From: Hamadaea sp013361475
GTDB taxonomy: Bacteria; Actinomycetota; Actinomycetes; Mycobacteriales; Micromonosporaceae
Direction: 5' to 3'
Assembly: GCF_040654195.1 (NCBI RefSeq)
Contig: NZ_JBFAHM010000016.1
Span: forward strand, 1-64,000
DNA length: 64,000 bases
In this document: positions 15,377-23,518 of the stretch, in pieces
Position numbering within the stretch: position 1 is the stretch's first letter
Layout of the letters: each line of letters starts with the position of its first letter
Translations under genes and position numbers: made by a program
Notes under the pieces: generated by a model
What the model saw: only the letters and a program-made list of their open reading frames with translations
Databases searched by the model: none
Told to the model about the DNA's origin: nothing

Positions 15377-15928
15377 ATGCGCAAGGTCATCTACTGGGTG
15401 CACACCTCGATCGACGGGTTCGTCGACGGCCCCAACGGCGAGTTCGACTGGCCCGTGATGGGGCCGGAGCTGTCGGCGTACTCCGACGGACTGGACAAGC
15501 GAGTCGACACGCTGCTGTTCGGCCGGGTGGTCTGGGGCATGATGTCGAGCTTCTGGCCGGCCGCCGAGCAGCTCTCCGACGACCCGCACGTGGCGAGGTT
15601 CGCGCCGTTCTGGCGGGCCACCCCGAAGATCGTCCTGTCCCGCACCTACGCCGGCGACGACTGGACGTCCGCCGTCGTCGAGGCCGCCGCCGTGGCCGAA
15701 TTGAAGCAGCAGGAAGGCCGGGACCTGCTGCTCACCGGCGGCATCGGGGCGGCCGCCGCGCTGACCGCCCACGGACTGATCGACGAGTACCACATCGCGG
15801 TGCACCCGGTCGTGCTCGGCGGCGGCCGCCCGGTCTTCGCCCACCCGGCCGACCGGCTCAATCTCCAGCTCGTGGACTCCACCGTCGCCGACGGCCGCAT
15901 CGTGGTGAACCACTACGAGCGCGCCTGA
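15377..15928 (+). CDS. Dihydrofolate-reductase-like (RibD C-terminal) protein
   Basis: Protein of 183 residues of the RibD_C/DHFR-like fold, common in actinobacteria. It has an N-terminal strand and loop VIYWVHTSIDGFVDGPNGEFDW, the helix LDKRVDTLLFGRVVWGMM, a nucleotide-binding GG motif (LLTGGIGAAAAL, about 115-126) and the C-terminal DEYHIAVHPVVLGGGRPVF segment. NADPH-dependent reduction is expected from the family; the substrate is not known and it is not the housekeeping folate enzyme. ATG with a strong GGAAGGAG site 6-7 nt upstream shows this mRNA has a leader, unlike many neighbours. Confidence 0.87.
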   Translation: MRKVIYWVHTSIDGFVDGPNGEFDWPVMGPELSAYSDGLDKRVDTLLFGRVVWGMMSSFWPAAEQLSDDPHVARFAPFWRATPKIVLSRTYAGDDWTSAVVEAAAVAELKQQEGRDLLLTGGIGAAAALTAHGLIDEYHIAVHPVVLGGGRPVFAHPADRLNLQLVDSTVADGRIVVNHYERA

Positions 15929-15943
15929 CTCACTCGCGAAAAC

Positions 15944-16003
15944 GATCTCCGGAGGCTCGCGTACCTCTCCGCAGCCCGGTCAGGTATCCCACCCGCCGGA
16001 GAT
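15944..16003. terminator. Long-range hairpin after the reductase gene
   Basis: GATCTCCGG (15944-15952) and CCGGAGATC (15995-16003) form a 9-bp inverted repeat with a 42-nt loop. A partial inner pairing GGAGG/CCTCTCC exists. The architecture recalls the palindromic families A-D but no second copy occurs in this window. Likely a terminator or a single member of a further family. Confidence 0.4.
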
Positions 16004-16023
16004 CATCACTCCTAAGATGCATC

Positions 16024-16341
16024 GTGGGCTTCTTCGGCGCGTACCTGCTCGACACTCCGCGGAGCTACTTCGGGGACGACACTGCGTCCGCTCCGTCGGA
16101 CGTGGACCGTGAAGCCGGCGCGCTGGCCGACTGGTGGGCCGGCTACCACGGTGTCACCGATCGCGCGACGATCGCCGAGCAGCGAGCCGCCCTCGCCGGC
16201 ATTCTCGCCGCCGACCACGATTCGGAAGCCGAGGACGACGAGATCGACATCTCCGAGGAGGATCTCTTCGTCGAGCGGAAGGCCGCAAGATTTCTGCGGC
16301 TCCCGGGGCTGAGTCGGCCGACGGATCTGCCTGATGAGTGA
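16024..16341 (+). CDS. Small acidic hypothetical protein
   Basis: Protein of 105 residues without recognised domain. The N-terminus MGFFGAYLL has aromatic residues but is not a signal peptide. Residues 65-85 are strongly acidic (ADHDSEAEDDEIDISEEDL), and the C-terminus contains RKAARFLRLPG. GTG at 16024. Its end overlaps the start of the Nudix gene by 8 bp, which supports expression as one operon. It could be an acidic partner of the Nudix protein or unrelated; nothing in the sequence decides. The third-base G/C content fits a coding region. Confidence 0.6.
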   Translation: MGFFGAYLLDTPRSYFGDDTASAPSDVDREAGALADWWAGYHGVTDRATIAEQRAALAGILAADHDSEAEDDEIDISEEDLFVERKAARFLRLPGLSRPTDLPDE

Positions 16342-16795
16342 CGGGAGCGGTCCACGACGTCCGGCGTACCAGATCACTCCGGACGTCGTGGCGGTCGTGG
16401 CCGTGCGCGGGACCGAGCTGCTGTTGATCCGCGAGTTCCGGCCCGCGGTCGGCGAGCGGGTCCTCCAGGTACCGATGGGCAAGATTCCGGCCGGGACCGA
16501 CCCACGCGAGCAGGCGCTCGCGGAGCTGGCCGAGGAGACCGGCTTCGGCGCGGGCCGCTGTGAGTTCGTCGCGTGCCTGTTCTCCGCGCCCGGCTGGCTG
16601 ACTCAGCGGATGCACGTCTTCCGGGCCACGGACCTGGTCGAACTCGCGGAACGGCCGGTCGGCGATCCGGACGAGGCCGACATCGAAGTTGTGCCGATGC
16701 CGGTCGCGGACTTGCCGAAAGCGATGGCGGGCGGCGTGCTCCGGGATGCCCGGAGCATCGCCGCCCTCACGGTGGCGTTGCCGCTTACAGCGTGA
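16334..16795 (+). CDS. Nudix hydrolase (ADP-ribose-pyrophosphatase-like)
   Basis: Protein of 153 residues. The Nudix box is GKIPAGTDPREQALAELAEETGF (split here; about 52-74). The box keeps the metal-binding EE of AEETG but has Ala where the consensus has Arg (ALAELAEETG instead of xxRELxEETG), so metal coordination may differ. The upstream LLLIREFRPAVGE strand-loop is typical of ADP-ribose / nucleotide-sugar pyrophosphatases. A perfect 13-bp inverted repeat (16352-16364 / 16379-16391) lies within codons 7-20 and could form a strong mRNA hairpin near the start. Ends 11 bp inside the convergent pectate lyase gene. Confidence 0.85.
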   Translation: MSDGSGPRRPAYQITPDVVAVVAVRGTELLLIREFRPAVGERVLQVPMGKIPAGTDPREQALAELAEETGFGAGRCEFVACLFSAPGWLTQRMHVFRATDLVELAERPVGDPDEADIEVVPMPVADLPKAMAGGVLRDARSIAALTVALPLTA

Positions 16796-18572
16796 CGACG
16801 ACGCCGTGGAAGGTCACCACGAGGTGGCCGTCCGCGGCGTAGGACCAGCCCAACGCGCCGCTGTAGGTGGTGCAGCGGGAGCCGTTGGCGCCGCTCCAGA
16901 ACTGGTTGGAGCTGTCGGAGTCGCCGATGATCCGGTCGTTGGTGCCGCTGCTGAACCGGCACGACGTGTTGTTCCGGAACACCGAGGTGCCGGCGTCGAA
17001 GTTGAAGTTGCGCTCGCCGTTGTCGACGCTCACGTTGTTCGAGATCGTCATCGAGCCGGGGTTGCTGTTGTAGGTGAAGCCGTGCTTACCGTTGTGGTAC
17101 GCGATGCTGCGCCGCACGATGTGGTTCACGCCGATGTCCTCGCCGCCGAGCTTGTAGCCGTTGCGGTCGCCCGCCCCGGCCTGGCTGCCGTCGCTCAGGG
17201 TGCCGTTGTTGTAGGACAGCGAGTCCTCGATGGTCACCACGCCGATCGGGCCGGTGTCGGTCTTCGTGTACAGGTCCCAGCCGTCGTCGATGTTGTTGTG
17301 CGAGACGGCGTACCGGAAGACGTTGCCGGAGCCGACCGTCAGCTTGGCGGCGAAGCCGTCGGCGTCTTCACCGTCGGAGTCGGCGTTGTCGTGCGACTCG
17401 GCGCTGAGGATCAGGTTGTTCGCCGGCCATTGGGACTGCGGGGTGTCCGAGGCGATCCGGGACAGCTGCAGACCGGTGTCGTGGTTGAACCGGGTCACCG
17501 TGCGCTCGATGATGTTGTTGCTGCCGCCGACGAAGATGCCGTTGTCCCCGGCACGCTCGACCACGATGCCGTAGAGGCGCCAGTAGTTGCCGTTCAGCGC
17601 CAGCCCCCGGTTGGCCGGGTCTTCCGCCTGTGCCGAGAAGTTCAGCACCGGCGTCTCCCCCGGGTACGCCGACAGCGTCTTGCGGGCACTGGAGGTGCCA
17701 CTGTTGGCGGGCGCGATGGTCACCGTCGACGAGTAGTTGTAGGTGCCGCCGCGCAGGTAGATCGTCCCGCCCGCCGCGATCCGGGTGAGCGCCGACGTCA
17801 GCGTCGTCGGGTTGGACTGCGTACCGGCTGCGCCGTCGGTGCCGCTCGGCGACACGTAGATCGCACCCGTCGTCGGGCTGGTAGTGGGGCTCGGGCTCGA
17901 CGTCGGTGAACTGGTCGGACTGCCGGTCGTCGCGCTCGGCGACGGCCCGGCCGAGTCGGTCACCACGACGTCGTCGAAACGGGCGCTGGCGTAGTAGGTC
18001 GCCACGCCGATCTGGCCGCTGGCGTACTGCGTGTCGGTGGCGGTCAGCACGGTTCCGCCGTTGACGGTGCCGCGCAAGGTGGTGCCGGAGACCTGCAGGC
18101 TCAACGCGTACGTCGTGTTCAGCGAGAAGGTCAGCGACGCGGAGGCCAGGGTCGTGGAGGAACCGCTGACGAGCTTCTTCAGCTCGACCGTGTTGTTGCT
18201 GCGCAGCGCGAGATAGTAGTAGCTCGTCGACGACTGCACCCGGGCCAGCACCGCCACGAAGCGGTTGCTGCCGTTGACCGCGGTCGGCTTGACGTTCACG
18301 GTGACCGTGTAGTTCGTCCAGCTGCTCGTGCCGGCCCGGGCGCGCGCGTCCGAGCTGGTGCCGCCCTGCTGGTACGCGGGCGTGCCGTCGGTGACCACCG
18401 ACCAGGACCCGCCGCTGGTGGTCCAGCCGCTGGCGTTGCCGTCGTTGAAGTCGTCGCTGAAGAGGGTCGCCGCGACGGCCGGACTCGACAGTCCGATCAC
18501 GACGGTCGCTGCGGCGGCGAGTGAACCCATGATCGCGGCCATGGGTGCTTTCCATCGGAGGAGTGGGCGCAT
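16785..18572 (-). CDS. Secreted polysaccharide lyase family 9 (pectate lyase-like)
   Basis: Exported enzyme of 595 residues: signal peptide (about 1-35, ending SSPAVAA), an N-terminal lectin-like jelly-roll (about 38-205; FNDGNASGWTTSGGSW, VAVLARVQSS), a Ser/Thr/Pro linker (about 210-240), then a right-handed beta-helix (about 240-595). The helix carries the PL9 hallmarks DSDGEDADGFAAKL, NNIDDGWDLYTK and NGYKLGGEDI, including the Lys and Asp cluster that binds calcium and abstracts the proton. Cleavage of pectate by beta-elimination is expected. Controlled by a LacI-type operator (18649-18662). No regulator or sugar transporter is beside it, so the regulator acts from elsewhere. Confidence 0.9.
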   Translation of the reverse strand: MRPLLRWKAPMAAIMGSLAAAATVVIGLSSPAVAATLFSDDFNDGNASGWTTSGGSWSVVTDGTPAYQQGGTSSDARARAGTSSWTNYTVTVNVKPTAVNGSNRFVAVLARVQSSTSYYYLALRSNNTVELKKLVSGSSTTLASASLTFSLNTTYALSLQVSGTTLRGTVNGGTVLTATDTQYASGQIGVATYYASARFDDVVVTDSAGPSPSATTGSPTSSPTSSPSPTTSPTTGAIYVSPSGTDGAAGTQSNPTTLTSALTRIAAGGTIYLRGGTYNYSSTVTIAPANSGTSSARKTLSAYPGETPVLNFSAQAEDPANRGLALNGNYWRLYGIVVERAGDNGIFVGGSNNIIERTVTRFNHDTGLQLSRIASDTPQSQWPANNLILSAESHDNADSDGEDADGFAAKLTVGSGNVFRYAVSHNNIDDGWDLYTKTDTGPIGVVTIEDSLSYNNGTLSDGSQAGAGDRNGYKLGGEDIGVNHIVRRSIAYHNGKHGFTYNSNPGSMTISNNVSVDNGERNFNFDAGTSVFRNNTSCRFSSGTNDRIIGDSDSSNQFWSGANGSRCTTYSGALGWSYAADGHLVVTFHGVVVTL

Positions 18573-18641
18573 CTCCGTTCGCCTTTCCGGTGCTGGCTTG
18601 TCTTGCCTGATGAGGGATCGAAATATGTTCGAAACAGGCTC

Positions 18642-18671
18642 AGCCTAGGGAAAGCGCTTTCCGAAATTCAA
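18642..18671 (-). promoter_or_regulatory. Pectate lyase promoter with LacI-type operator
   Basis: Minus strand -35 TTGAAT (18666-18671), 18-bp spacer and -10 TAGGCT (18642-18647). The spacer holds the perfect palindrome GGAAAGCGCTTTCC (18649-18662), the standard form of LacI/GalR-family operators in actinobacterial polysaccharide genes. Occupation would block the promoter until a sugar inducer appears. Confidence 0.8.
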
Positions 18672-18673
18672 GG

Positions 18674-19237
18674 TTATGCGTTTGCAGGTTTGTTGCAGGT
18701 TCTGGTCTTGCGCTCGGCGGTCCAGGCCAGGGCACTCAGCAGTTCGAGGCGGATCAGGCCCGCACCGCCGAGCTTGATGAGCCACCAGTACGGGGCGAAG
18801 CGCCGGCGCGCCTCCGAACTCGTGGGCTGCACCCGCGTCTCGACGACGACCTCGGTGCCGCTCCCCCGAGCCGTCAGGCGCACCGACATCGCCGCCTTGG
18901 CCCAGCCCGGCTCGGTGAAGCCCGTGAACGCCGCCGGGTTCGGAATCGGCGCCACCGCCGGCTTGAGGCGCCAGAACTTCGCGACCGCGCCGCGTACCTG
19001 CTCGACGCCGTCCACCGTGGCCAACGTCGGCGGGCCGGAGCGCAGCCGCTTCGCGCCCAGGGTGCGTACGCCCATCAGCAGCCCGGTCACCGGCAGCCGC
19101 CACCGCGGGATCTCGTCCAGGCTCGCCCAGACCGTCGGCGGGTCGGCGGCGATGGTCCGGCTGTAACGGGAGCGGAACGCGTACTCCGGCAGCAGCTCGT
19201 CCAGCAAGGTTACGGAACCGCTAGTTTCGGAACTCAT
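18674..19237 (-). CDS. SRPBCC-like hypothetical protein
   Basis: Protein of 187 residues. The segment YAFRSRYSRTIAADPPTVWASLDEI near residues 18-42 is the opening of an SRPBCC/polyketide-cyclase-like fold, followed by VRGAVAKFWRLKP and WAKAAMSVRLTARGSGTEVVVETRV strands. A final hydrophobic helix (YWWLIKLGGAGLIRLELLSALAWTA) may be amphipathic. ATG at 19237 lies inside the TetR operator, so the repressor would block both genes. Ligand unknown. The short tail KTRTCNKPANA is odd and may reflect sequence drift at the 3' end. Confidence 0.72.
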   Translation of the reverse strand: MSSETSGSVTLLDELLPEYAFRSRYSRTIAADPPTVWASLDEIPRWRLPVTGLLMGVRTLGAKRLRSGPPTLATVDGVEQVRGAVAKFWRLKPAVAPIPNPAAFTGFTEPGWAKAAMSVRLTARGSGTEVVVETRVQPTSSEARRRFAPYWWLIKLGGAGLIRLELLSALAWTAERKTRTCNKPANA

Positions 19238-19250
19238 AGTTCCGTATGAT
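19222..19250 (+). promoter_or_regulatory. TetR operator filling the promoter spacer
   Basis: A -10 TATGAT (19245-19250) sits 6 nt before the TetR GTG. The 17-bp spacer before it (19228-19244) is exactly the perfect dyad CGGAACT-CAT-AGTTCCG. A half-site ACGGAAC occurs at 19212-19218. The -35 (TAGTTT, 19222-19227) is weak. The dyad also covers the ATG of the divergent SRPBCC gene, so one bound dimer would shut both genes. Confidence 0.78.
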
Positions 19251-19256
19251 GGCACG

Positions 19257-19844
19257 GTGACGGACGAAGCACAACGGGGCGGCCGCCCCCGCGACGCCCG
19301 GGTGGACGCCGCGATCCTGGCCGCCACCCGCAGCCTGCTCGCCGACGTCGGCTACGGCGCCCTGACCATGGATCTCGTCGCCGCCCACGCCAACGTCGGC
19401 AAAGCCGCCATCTACCGCCGATACGCGGGCAAGCAGGACCTCGTGTTCGCCGCGGCCGTCCACGGCCGGACCCTCGACCCGCCGCCCGACTCCGGCGATC
19501 TGCGGACCGACCTGCGCTGGCTCGTCGGCGGAGTGGCCCGCAGCCTCAGCAGCCCGGAGACGCGGGCCGCCGTCCCGGCGCTGATCGCCGACATCACCGC
19601 CGACGACGACATCGCCGACCGCTTCCTGCGTACCTTCGTCGCCGAGGAACGGGCCTACGTCGAGACGATCCTCGACCGCGCCGCCCGCCGGGGCGACCTG
19701 CGTACGCCGGCCGACGCCGAAGTGGTGCACTCGCTCGTGCTCGGCTCGATCTTCGCCCGGATCTACCTGCTGCGACGACCGGCCGACAAGGCGTACCAGC
19801 ACGAGGTGACCGACCTGCTCACCGCGATGCTCCAGCCGAGATGA
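19257..19844 (+). CDS. TetR-family transcriptional regulator
   Basis: Repressor of 195 residues. N-terminal HTH: AILAATRSLLADVGYGALTMDLVAAHANVGKAAIYRRYAGK (split; about 18-58) with the usual recognition helix KAAIYRRY. The C-terminal ligand-binding part has the TetR_C_16/11-like pattern with LRTDLRWLVGGVAR and DIADRFLRTFVAEERAYV. Leaderless GTG. Divergent from the SRPBCC gene, the probable target; a ligand bound by the SRPBCC protein might be the inducer (inference). Confidence 0.9.
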   Translation: MTDEAQRGGRPRDARVDAAILAATRSLLADVGYGALTMDLVAAHANVGKAAIYRRYAGKQDLVFAAAVHGRTLDPPPDSGDLRTDLRWLVGGVARSLSSPETRAAVPALIADITADDDIADRFLRTFVAEERAYVETILDRAARRGDLRTPADAEVVHSLVLGSIFARIYLLRRPADKAYQHEVTDLLTAMLQPR

Positions 19845-19900
19845 CCCGCATATTCGTGATCTGCCGCTAAGCCGACCGGCGATCTTGAGAAAATGAGCAC

Positions 19901-20365
19901 GTGGAGGCATCGCCCCGGCATCAGGCAGCCGCGATCTACGGCACGATCATCAGCGGCTCGGTGATGGCCGCCGCCCCGCAGGACTCCGTGCTGACCGTCG
20001 TCGTGCTCGTGCTCGTCACGGTGTTCGTCTACTGGCTCGCCGAGCGGTACGCCGACCTGCTGGGCGCGTACGCCCACGGCCACCATCTGACCCGGGCCGA
20101 CGTCCGTCACTCGCTCAGCGAAGGCCTGCCGTTGATCCGGGCCTCCTACGCCCCGCTGATCGTGCTCATCGTGGCGGCGCTGCTGGGCGCGGACACCCCG
20201 GCGGCGTTGACCATCGCGATGGGCTTCACGGTCGCGTGGTTGTTCCTCATGGGTTTCATCGCGGGACGGCGGCGTGGGGTGACCGGGTGGCCGCTCGTCA
20301 TCGTCACCGGGGCGGCGGGCCTGTTCGGCGTCGTCCTGATGGTCCTCAAGCTGTCCCTGCACTGA
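19901..20365 (+). CDS. Integral membrane protein, hypothetical
   Basis: Protein of 154 residues with four predicted transmembrane helices (about 28-45, 82-96, 100-122, 128-150), and a charged loop with the AERYADLLGAYAHGHHL segment between the first two. The segment is His-rich (AHGHHL) but no known metal motif is formed. GTG start at 19901. It lies before the channel gene in the same direction, separated by 92 bp that include a 13-bp tandem repeat. Similar small membrane proteins are frequent in Micromonosporaceae, but I assign no function. Confidence 0.65.
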   Translation: MEASPRHQAAAIYGTIISGSVMAAAPQDSVLTVVVLVLVTVFVYWLAERYADLLGAYAHGHHLTRADVRHSLSEGLPLIRASYAPLIVLIVAALLGADTPAALTIAMGFTVAWLFLMGFIAGRRRGVTGWPLVIVTGAAGLFGVVLMVLKLSLH

Positions 20366-20400
20366 CGACATGCGCTGACGACATGCGCTGACGGCATGCA
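20362..20400 (+). repeat. Tandem repeat, 13-bp unit x 3
   Basis: Three adjacent copies of CTGACGACATGCG (20362-20374, 20375-20387, 20388-20400; the last with two changes). A fourth degenerate unit may follow at 20401. The first unit overlaps the stop codon of the membrane-protein gene. The unit is not a multiple of three, so it is unlikely to be kept as coding sequence. Confidence 0.85.
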
Positions 20401-20457
20401 CCGACGACCGCGCGGCGGCGGCCGATAGCATCACCGGTCGACACCCCCTCTCGCGAT

Positions 20458-22320
20458 GTGAGGCCCCTCGTGATCTCGGCACGTCTGCGGTACTGGTTCG
20501 ACAACCTGATGTCCCGGGGCACCCCCGCCTTGACCGGCCTGCTGGGCCTGGCGACGGTGGGATTGGTGGTCGTGCTGGCCGGCATCGTGCTGGTCCTCAC
20601 TCCGTCCGCTGTGGATGGTCCGGGCGACGCGCTGTGGAAGAACTTCCTGCACGCCCTGGACGCGGGGACGATCGGCGGCGACGACGAGAGCAAGCCGCTC
20701 TACGTCGCGCTGATGTTCGTCGCGACGGTCGGCGGCATCTTCATCCTCTCGGCGCTGGTCGGCGTCCTGACGACCGGCCTGTCCGACCGGCTCGCCGAGC
20801 TGCGAAAGGGCCGTTCGCAGGTCATCGAGCGCGGCCACACGGTGGTCCTCGGCTGGTCCGACCAGTTGCCGACGATCATCCGCGAGCTGTCGCTGTCGGA
20901 GTCGGGACGGACCACCGTCGCGATCCTTGCCGACCGGGACAAGGTCGCGATGGAGGACGAGCTGCGGGACAAGGTCGGCGACGCGGGCGACGTGCGTTTC
21001 GTGTGCCGGACCGGCAATCCGGCCGATCCCGCAGATCTGCGTATCGTGCGCCCGGAGGAGGCGCGCGTCGTGATGATGCCGTCGCCGGCCGGTGACAGCC
21101 CCGACATCCAAGTGGTCAAGTCACTGCTCGCGCTGCGCCAGCTCGACTGGCCCAAGGGCCGGCCCCCGGCGGTCGCGGTCATCCGCGACACCGGCAACAT
21201 GCCTGCCGCGACGCTCGCCGGCGGCGCCGAGGTCACCATCATCGACGCCGAGGACATCACGGCGCGCCTGCTCGTGCAGTCGCGGCGGCACCCCGGCCTG
21301 TCCGCCGTCTGCACCGACCTGCTCGGCTTCGAGGGCGTCGAGCTGCACATGCTCGCCGAACCGGCCCTGTCCGGGCAGCCCTACGCCGCGATTCTCCAGC
21401 GGTACGCGACCAGCACCGTCGTGGGCGTACGCCACAACGACGGCCGGGTCGAGGTGAACCCGGACGCCGGGACGGTCCTCCAGGACGGGGACGAGCTGAT
21501 CCAGCTGGCCGAGAACCGGTCGGCGATCCGCCTGGCGGCCGAGCCCTACCTGCCGAACGCCGAGACGATCAGCGTCAACGGCAAGAGCACCCCGGTCGCC
21601 GACGACACCCTCGTGCTGGGCTGGAACGACCGGGGGCCGACCATCGTCCGGCTGCTCGACCGCTACCTCACCGAAGGCTCGACGCTGCACGTCGCAGCCA
21701 CCCGGCTCGACGTCGACACCACTGTGGACGGCGTACGCCACCTGTCGGTGAGCACGTCCCGCTGCGATCCGACGAACCGCCGGGCGCTGGAGGCGCTGAA
21801 CCCCGCGAGTTACGAGCACGTCGTGGTGCTGGCCGACGACGAGCTGGACGCGGCCCAGTCCGACGCCCGGAGCCTGGTGACCCTGCTGCATCTGCGGGAC
21901 ATCAAGGAACGCGGCGAGGCGTCGTACGCGATCGTCGGCGAGCTGAACGACGACGCGAACCGACGGCTGGCGCAGGTGACCCGGGCCGACGACTTCGTCG
22001 TGAGCCAGAAGATGATCAGCCTGCTGCTGACCCAGCTGGCCCGCAACGGCCACCTGAGCGCGGTCTTCGCCGAGCTGTTCGAGCCGGGCGGCTCCGACAT
22101 CTACCTCAAGCCGGTCGACGAGTACGTCCGGCCCGGCGTGGAGACGACGTTCGCCACCGTCATCGAAGCGGCGATCCGCCGGGGCGAGACCGCCTTCGGC
22201 TACCGCCGCCACGACCTGACCGATCAGGCTCCGGCCTTCGGCGTACGCCTGAATCCCGACAAGGGCGAGGCGATCACGTTCGCCGAGGCCGATCGGATCG
22301 TGGTGCTGGCGCGCAGGTGA
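20458..22320 (+). CDS. CASTOR/POLLUX-like ion channel with twin RCK domains
   Basis: Membrane protein of 620 residues. Two transmembrane helices (about 26-48 and 80-105) flank a pore-like segment with ALDAGTIGGD (about 65-75), the bacterial form of the CASTOR/POLLUX filter region. Two RCK-type Rossmann domains follow, each opening with a VVLGW nucleotide-binding strand (HTVVLGWSDQLPTII, about 124-138; DTLVLGWNDRGPTIV, about 380-394), with RCK_C-like TrkA-C segments. Cation (K or Ca) conductance gated by nucleotides or ions is expected. GTG at 20458. A 64-residue membrane protein gene follows closely. Confidence 0.85.
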   Translation: MRPLVISARLRYWFDNLMSRGTPALTGLLGLATVGLVVVLAGIVLVLTPSAVDGPGDALWKNFLHALDAGTIGGDDESKPLYVALMFVATVGGIFILSALVGVLTTGLSDRLAELRKGRSQVIERGHTVVLGWSDQLPTIIRELSLSESGRTTVAILADRDKVAMEDELRDKVGDAGDVRFVCRTGNPADPADLRIVRPEEARVVMMPSPAGDSPDIQVVKSLLALRQLDWPKGRPPAVAVIRDTGNMPAATLAGGAEVTIIDAEDITARLLVQSRRHPGLSAVCTDLLGFEGVELHMLAEPALSGQPYAAILQRYATSTVVGVRHNDGRVEVNPDAGTVLQDGDELIQLAENRSAIRLAAEPYLPNAETISVNGKSTPVADDTLVLGWNDRGPTIVRLLDRYLTEGSTLHVAATRLDVDTTVDGVRHLSVSTSRCDPTNRRALEALNPASYEHVVVLADDELDAAQSDARSLVTLLHLRDIKERGEASYAIVGELNDDANRRLAQVTRADDFVVSQKMISLLLTQLARNGHLSAVFAELFEPGGSDIYLKPVDEYVRPGVETTFATVIEAAIRRGETAFGYRRHDLTDQAPAFGVRLNPDKGEAITFAEADRIVVLARR

Positions 22321-22335
22321 GCGTAGCGTCGGCGT

Positions 22336-22530
22336 ATGCGATGGGTCTGGCTGATTCTGGGCATCCTGCTGGTGCTGTCCGGCGCTACCTGGACGTTGCA
22401 GGGTGTGGGCGTGCTCGGCGGCAGCAGCATGACCGGCGAGTCGATGTGGGCCGTGATCGGCCCGATCGTGGCCGTCGTCGGCCTGGTGCTGATCTGGCTC
22501 GGCCTGCGTAAGCCGACCTCGCCCAGCTGA
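22336..22530 (+). CDS. Small two-helix membrane protein
   Basis: Protein of 64 residues made of two hydrophobic helices (about 4-22 and 36-56) joined by a Gly/Ser loop. ATG at 22336 is 6 nt after TAGCGT (22324-22329) and 15 bp after the channel gene, so it may be read from its own leaderless promoter and with the channel. It could be a small subunit of the channel (inference) or an unrelated membrane protein. No family recognised. Confidence 0.7.
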   Translation: MRWVWLILGILLVLSGATWTLQGVGVLGGSSMTGESMWAVIGPIVAVVGLVLIWLGLRKPTSPS

Positions 22531-22573
22531 GCCCCTAACAGGGGCCTAACAGCGGCGGTTCGGGTCGTGTTAG
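22531..22573. promoter_or_regulatory. Candidate operator and hairpin upstream of ABC operon
   Basis: GCCCCT-AAC-AGGGGC (22531-22545) is a tight hairpin just after the small-protein stop and may end that transcript. CTAACA occurs twice (22535-22540, 22546-22551) and its inverse TGTTAG once (22568-22573). These could be binding sites for a regulator of the ABC operon. A TAGAAC box (22585-22590) lies 7 nt before the ATPase ATG. Confidence 0.5.
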
Positions 22574-22597
22574 CGGCCGCTCCGTAGAACTGCTCGC

Positions 22598-23518
22598 ATG
22601 ACTCAGAACATCGTCGTCGACGGGCTGCGGAAGCGGTTCGGCTCGAAGCAAGCGCTGGACGGCATGACCTTCGCCGTCGACGCCGGTCGGGTGACCGGGT
22701 TCATCGGGCCGAACGGCGCGGGGAAGTCCACCACGATGCGGGTCGTGTTGGGACTCGACCGGCCCGACGGCGGGGCCGCGCTGGTGAGCGGCCGCCCGTA
22801 TCGCACGCTGCCCCGGCCGCTGACCCAGCTCGGCTCGCTGCTCGACGCCTCGGCGGTGCAGCCCAGCCGCACCGCCCGCAATCACCTGCTGTGGCTCGCG
22901 CACTCCCAGGGCCTGGGCGTACGCCGGGTGGAAGAGGTGATCGAGCTGACCGGGCTCGGGAGTGCGGCCCGGCGGCGTGCGGGCGGGTTCTCCCTCGGGA
23001 TGCGCCAGCGGCTCGGCATCGCCGCCGCGCTGCTGGGCGATCCGCGTACGTTGATGCTCGACGAGCCGTTCAACGGCATGGATCCCGAGGGCATCATCTG
23101 GATGCGCGGCTTCCTGCGGGAACTGGCCGGGCAGGGCCGGGCCGTCCTCGTCTCCAGCCACCTGATGAGCGAACTCCAGGACACCGCCGATCACGTCGTG
23201 GTCGTCGGACGTGGACGGGTGCTCGCCGACACCACCGTCGCCGAGTTACGCGCGACGATCTCGGACGGTCGGGTCAGCGTACGCACCGACGACGAAGCCG
23301 CGGCGGCGGTGCTGACCGCGGCGGGAGGTTCCGTCGCCGTCGCCGAACCGGGCGTGCTCACCGTGGTCGGGCTGCTTGCGCCGCACGTCGTCGCCGCGCT
23401 GACCGCCCGTCAGGTGGAGTTCTCGGAGGTGACCGCGCATCGAGCCACCTTGGAGGAGGCGTACCTCGAACTCACGCGGGACGCCGTCGAGTATCGCGCG
23501 GGCGAGGTGGCCCGATGA
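22598..23518 (+). CDS. ABC transporter ATP-binding protein
   Basis: ATPase of 306 residues of the ABC-2 exporter type. Walker A GPNGAGKST (about 37-45), signature FSLGMRQRLGIA, Walker B LMLDEPFNGMDP, switch His in SSHLMSELQ. The C-terminal 85 residues form the accessory domain seen in bacitracin/daunorubicin-type exporters (VSVRTDDEAAAAVLTAAGG, VEFSEVTAHRATLEEAYLELT). Overlaps the first permease gene by 4 bp (ATGA). With the two downstream permeases it forms a three-gene exporter operon. Substrate unknown. Confidence 0.92.
   Translation: MTQNIVVDGLRKRFGSKQALDGMTFAVDAGRVTGFIGPNGAGKSTTMRVVLGLDRPDGGAALVSGRPYRTLPRPLTQLGSLLDASAVQPSRTARNHLLWLAHSQGLGVRRVEEVIELTGLGSAARRRAGGFSLGMRQRLGIAAALLGDPRTLMLDEPFNGMDPEGIIWMRGFLRELAGQGRAVLVSSHLMSELQDTADHVVVVGRGRVLADTTVAELRATISDGRVSVRTDDEAAAAVLTAAGGSVAVAEPGVLTVVGLLAPHVVAALTARQVEFSEVTAHRATLEEAYLELTRDAVEYRAGEVAR

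Noticed and set aside
16785..18572. Pectate lyase considered as part of a polysaccharide-utilisation cluster.
   Set aside because: No sugar transporter, second carbohydrate enzyme or LacI gene lies nearby; only the operator links it to sugar control.
20146..20457. Tandem 13-mers considered as a CRISPR-like array.
   Set aside because: Units are directly adjacent without spacers and only three copies exist.
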